From Lophius americanus (taxonomy: Eukaryota > Chordata > Actinopteri > Lophiiformes > Lophiidae), in assembly GCA_037951165.1 (NCBI GenBank), contig JBBDHG010000063.1, positions 606,001 through 670,000 of the forward strand: a stretch of 64,000 nucleotides of DNA. Reading direction: 5' to 3'. Position numbers and translations under genes: made by a program. The notes under the pieces were generated by a model. That model did no database searches and was not told where the DNA came from. It saw only the letters and a list, made by a program, of their open reading frames with translations. Shown piece after piece: positions 62,502 through 64,000 of the stretch. Each line of letters starts with the position of its first letter. The stretch's first letter is position 1.

Positions 62502-64000
62502 CGCCGATAAGGTATTACAGCATTGGTTACAGCTTTGTTCAGCACTTCCAAAATGTTCGCAACAATTCATCCATTGTTACAGAAATTAAACCGATACACA
62601 AACAAATAGAGGAAGATTAAATCCTCAATCCCAAGATGTACAGAGAGTTCCTTACTTTAACCTTTTTAATCTGATCCTCCCATAAGGAAAGACTTTGTCC
62701 TCCACTTAAATCACCAAGTACCCTCCTCCTGCTTCTTATCAATTTACATGCATCACACATCACCTTAAATCCTGCCAGCAATTCTGGCTAACCCGACTCC
62801 ACTCCAAAAGCAGCCCGTGATAAAAAAGATGTAAAAAGAGGTCATGATTTCAAACCTGAGTAATAAGGTGACTTATTTTGAATGTCTTGGCACAGGGGGG
62901 CTAGTGTTTCTTCCAAAGAAAGAATTGCAGCAGATTGTCTTATGACAACACGTGTTCCTGGACGTCACCATCTACTTTGCCTCTGCCAAGAAGTTTGGGT
63001 TTTTCCAGAGTTTCTTTGTATGACTGTCTATTTGCTATGAAAGTTATGAAACAATTTTGATGAAATGTTTTCAGAGGTTAGATACAAGCCAAGGAACAAT
63101 CACTTTGATTTTGGAAGACATCTTCAACCCGAGCTGCCTCAGCAGTGATTTGTGGTCTTCAGGTGTGGTCTGTATTCTACTTAAGCAACACATCATGAGG
63201 CATATTCTGCTATTGCCACTGACACCGTAGACCTTATATGGCTCATGAGCACACGTTCAGGTAGTAGGTTCTGAGACACTGGCACAGATTTTGCTCCATC
63301 ATTCTGTTCATGTTGGATAGTAGTTAATAATGAAATATTATGCATCTCACACCAAACCAAACCCCTGTCATGTGAGAGAGGAAGTGTGTGTGATCCTCAG
63401 ATTCCACTGTGTGGTGCAACCCACTCTTGTTGTGTTGAGAGGAAGCTTTGATGGTGGTGAATAGGGTACTAATGAGTTGGCCTTATCAATGGCTCGTTTG
63501 TACTCTGTCCTCCTAATGGCCAGGGGACATCAACGAGGCTGTTGATGTTTTCATGTAAACATCTCTGCAACTTCCCTGTATGAGGGCCTCCACTTCAACT
63601 ATCTCAACTATCTAAACTGGGTCCATAATCTAATTGGTGGGACTGCAAAGGTAATTTTCCCAATTGCATAATGAGTGATGTGAAGGGAGTGCCTGGTATA
63701 CAGTGGAGGCAACAATATTCAACCCCCACTCTACACTAGGTTTACTGGCAAAACCGTCTATTTATCAGCTGTTTGCAATAACCAAACCACATAAAAACAA
63801 TTTGAGCTAAATCCAATTAAGTTTACTATTTGTTTCAACAGTCATCACAAAGAGCTCATTTTACTGACCACTGCACCCTAAATAAGATTTAGCCGACTGA
63901 ATACTATCCGTCATAGGCGCACATTTGCAAATCAGATATTGTTGAAACACTGCCAACTGTCATTGTCTTATATTATCAGTAATACAGTGGCATGGACAGA

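Larger units (their letters stand above)
60665..64000. other. Non-coding stretch at the right edge
   Basis: Besides the Tc1-like copy it contains a perfect 12-bp inverted repeat at 62453-62482 and an isolated open frame at 62265-62501. It is probably still gng12 intron or the spacer beyond it. I recognise no other gene. Confidence 0.4.

Overview
The window reads as teleost fish nuclear DNA. It is AT-rich and gene-poor. The two genes I can support are split by GT-AG introns, and the rest is long dinucleotide and tetranucleotide microsatellites plus typical fish repeats: Tc1/mariner-like DNA transposons, tRNA-derived SINEs and LINE tails. I see no bacterial or phage features, CRISPR array, operon or rRNA.

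Two genes are well supported. gadd45a lies on the + strand, with four coding exons between 26953 and 28656 and a 160-residue product. gng12 lies on the - strand, with two coding exons between 34784 and 34227 and a 72-residue G-protein gamma subunit. They face each other tail to tail, as in the mammalian GADD45A/GNG12 block, so this is a conserved vertebrate neighbourhood. The proteins act in different processes (stress signalling; membrane G-protein signalling), and the sequence does not show that they work together.

Layout. 1-26 kb: apparently intergenic, with a doubtful terminal exon at 290-522, microsatellites, five copies (one near 38.9 kb) of a short LINE/SINE-type tail, a LINE reverse-transcriptase scrap at 7.6 kb, and a CpG/E2F/NF-Y motif cluster near 25.45 kb. 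26.7-29.4 kb: gadd45a, with an octamer/CCAAT promoter cluster, a Tc1-like scrap in intron 3 and AUUUA pentamers in the 3' UTR. 29.4-32.5 kb: short convergent intergenic spacer. 32.5-34.8 kb: gng12 3' UTR and coding exons. 34.8-64 kb: probably the long 5' UTR intron of gng12 (the first coding exon is preceded directly by a splice acceptor). It is filled with SINEs, a possible solo LTR, nested DNA transposons at 50.8-51.6 kb, a MITE-like element at 56.2-56.6 kb, a long TG tract, and a nearly full-length but dead Tc1-like element at 59.25-60.66 kb.

I did not find a new multi-gene biological system. The most unusual items are several near-perfect palindromes (11.55 kb, 58.14 kb and others), a 655-bp inverted-repeat element carrying promoter-like NRF1/YY1/ETS-type motifs inside an older transposon, and a few open reading frames of uncertain status.
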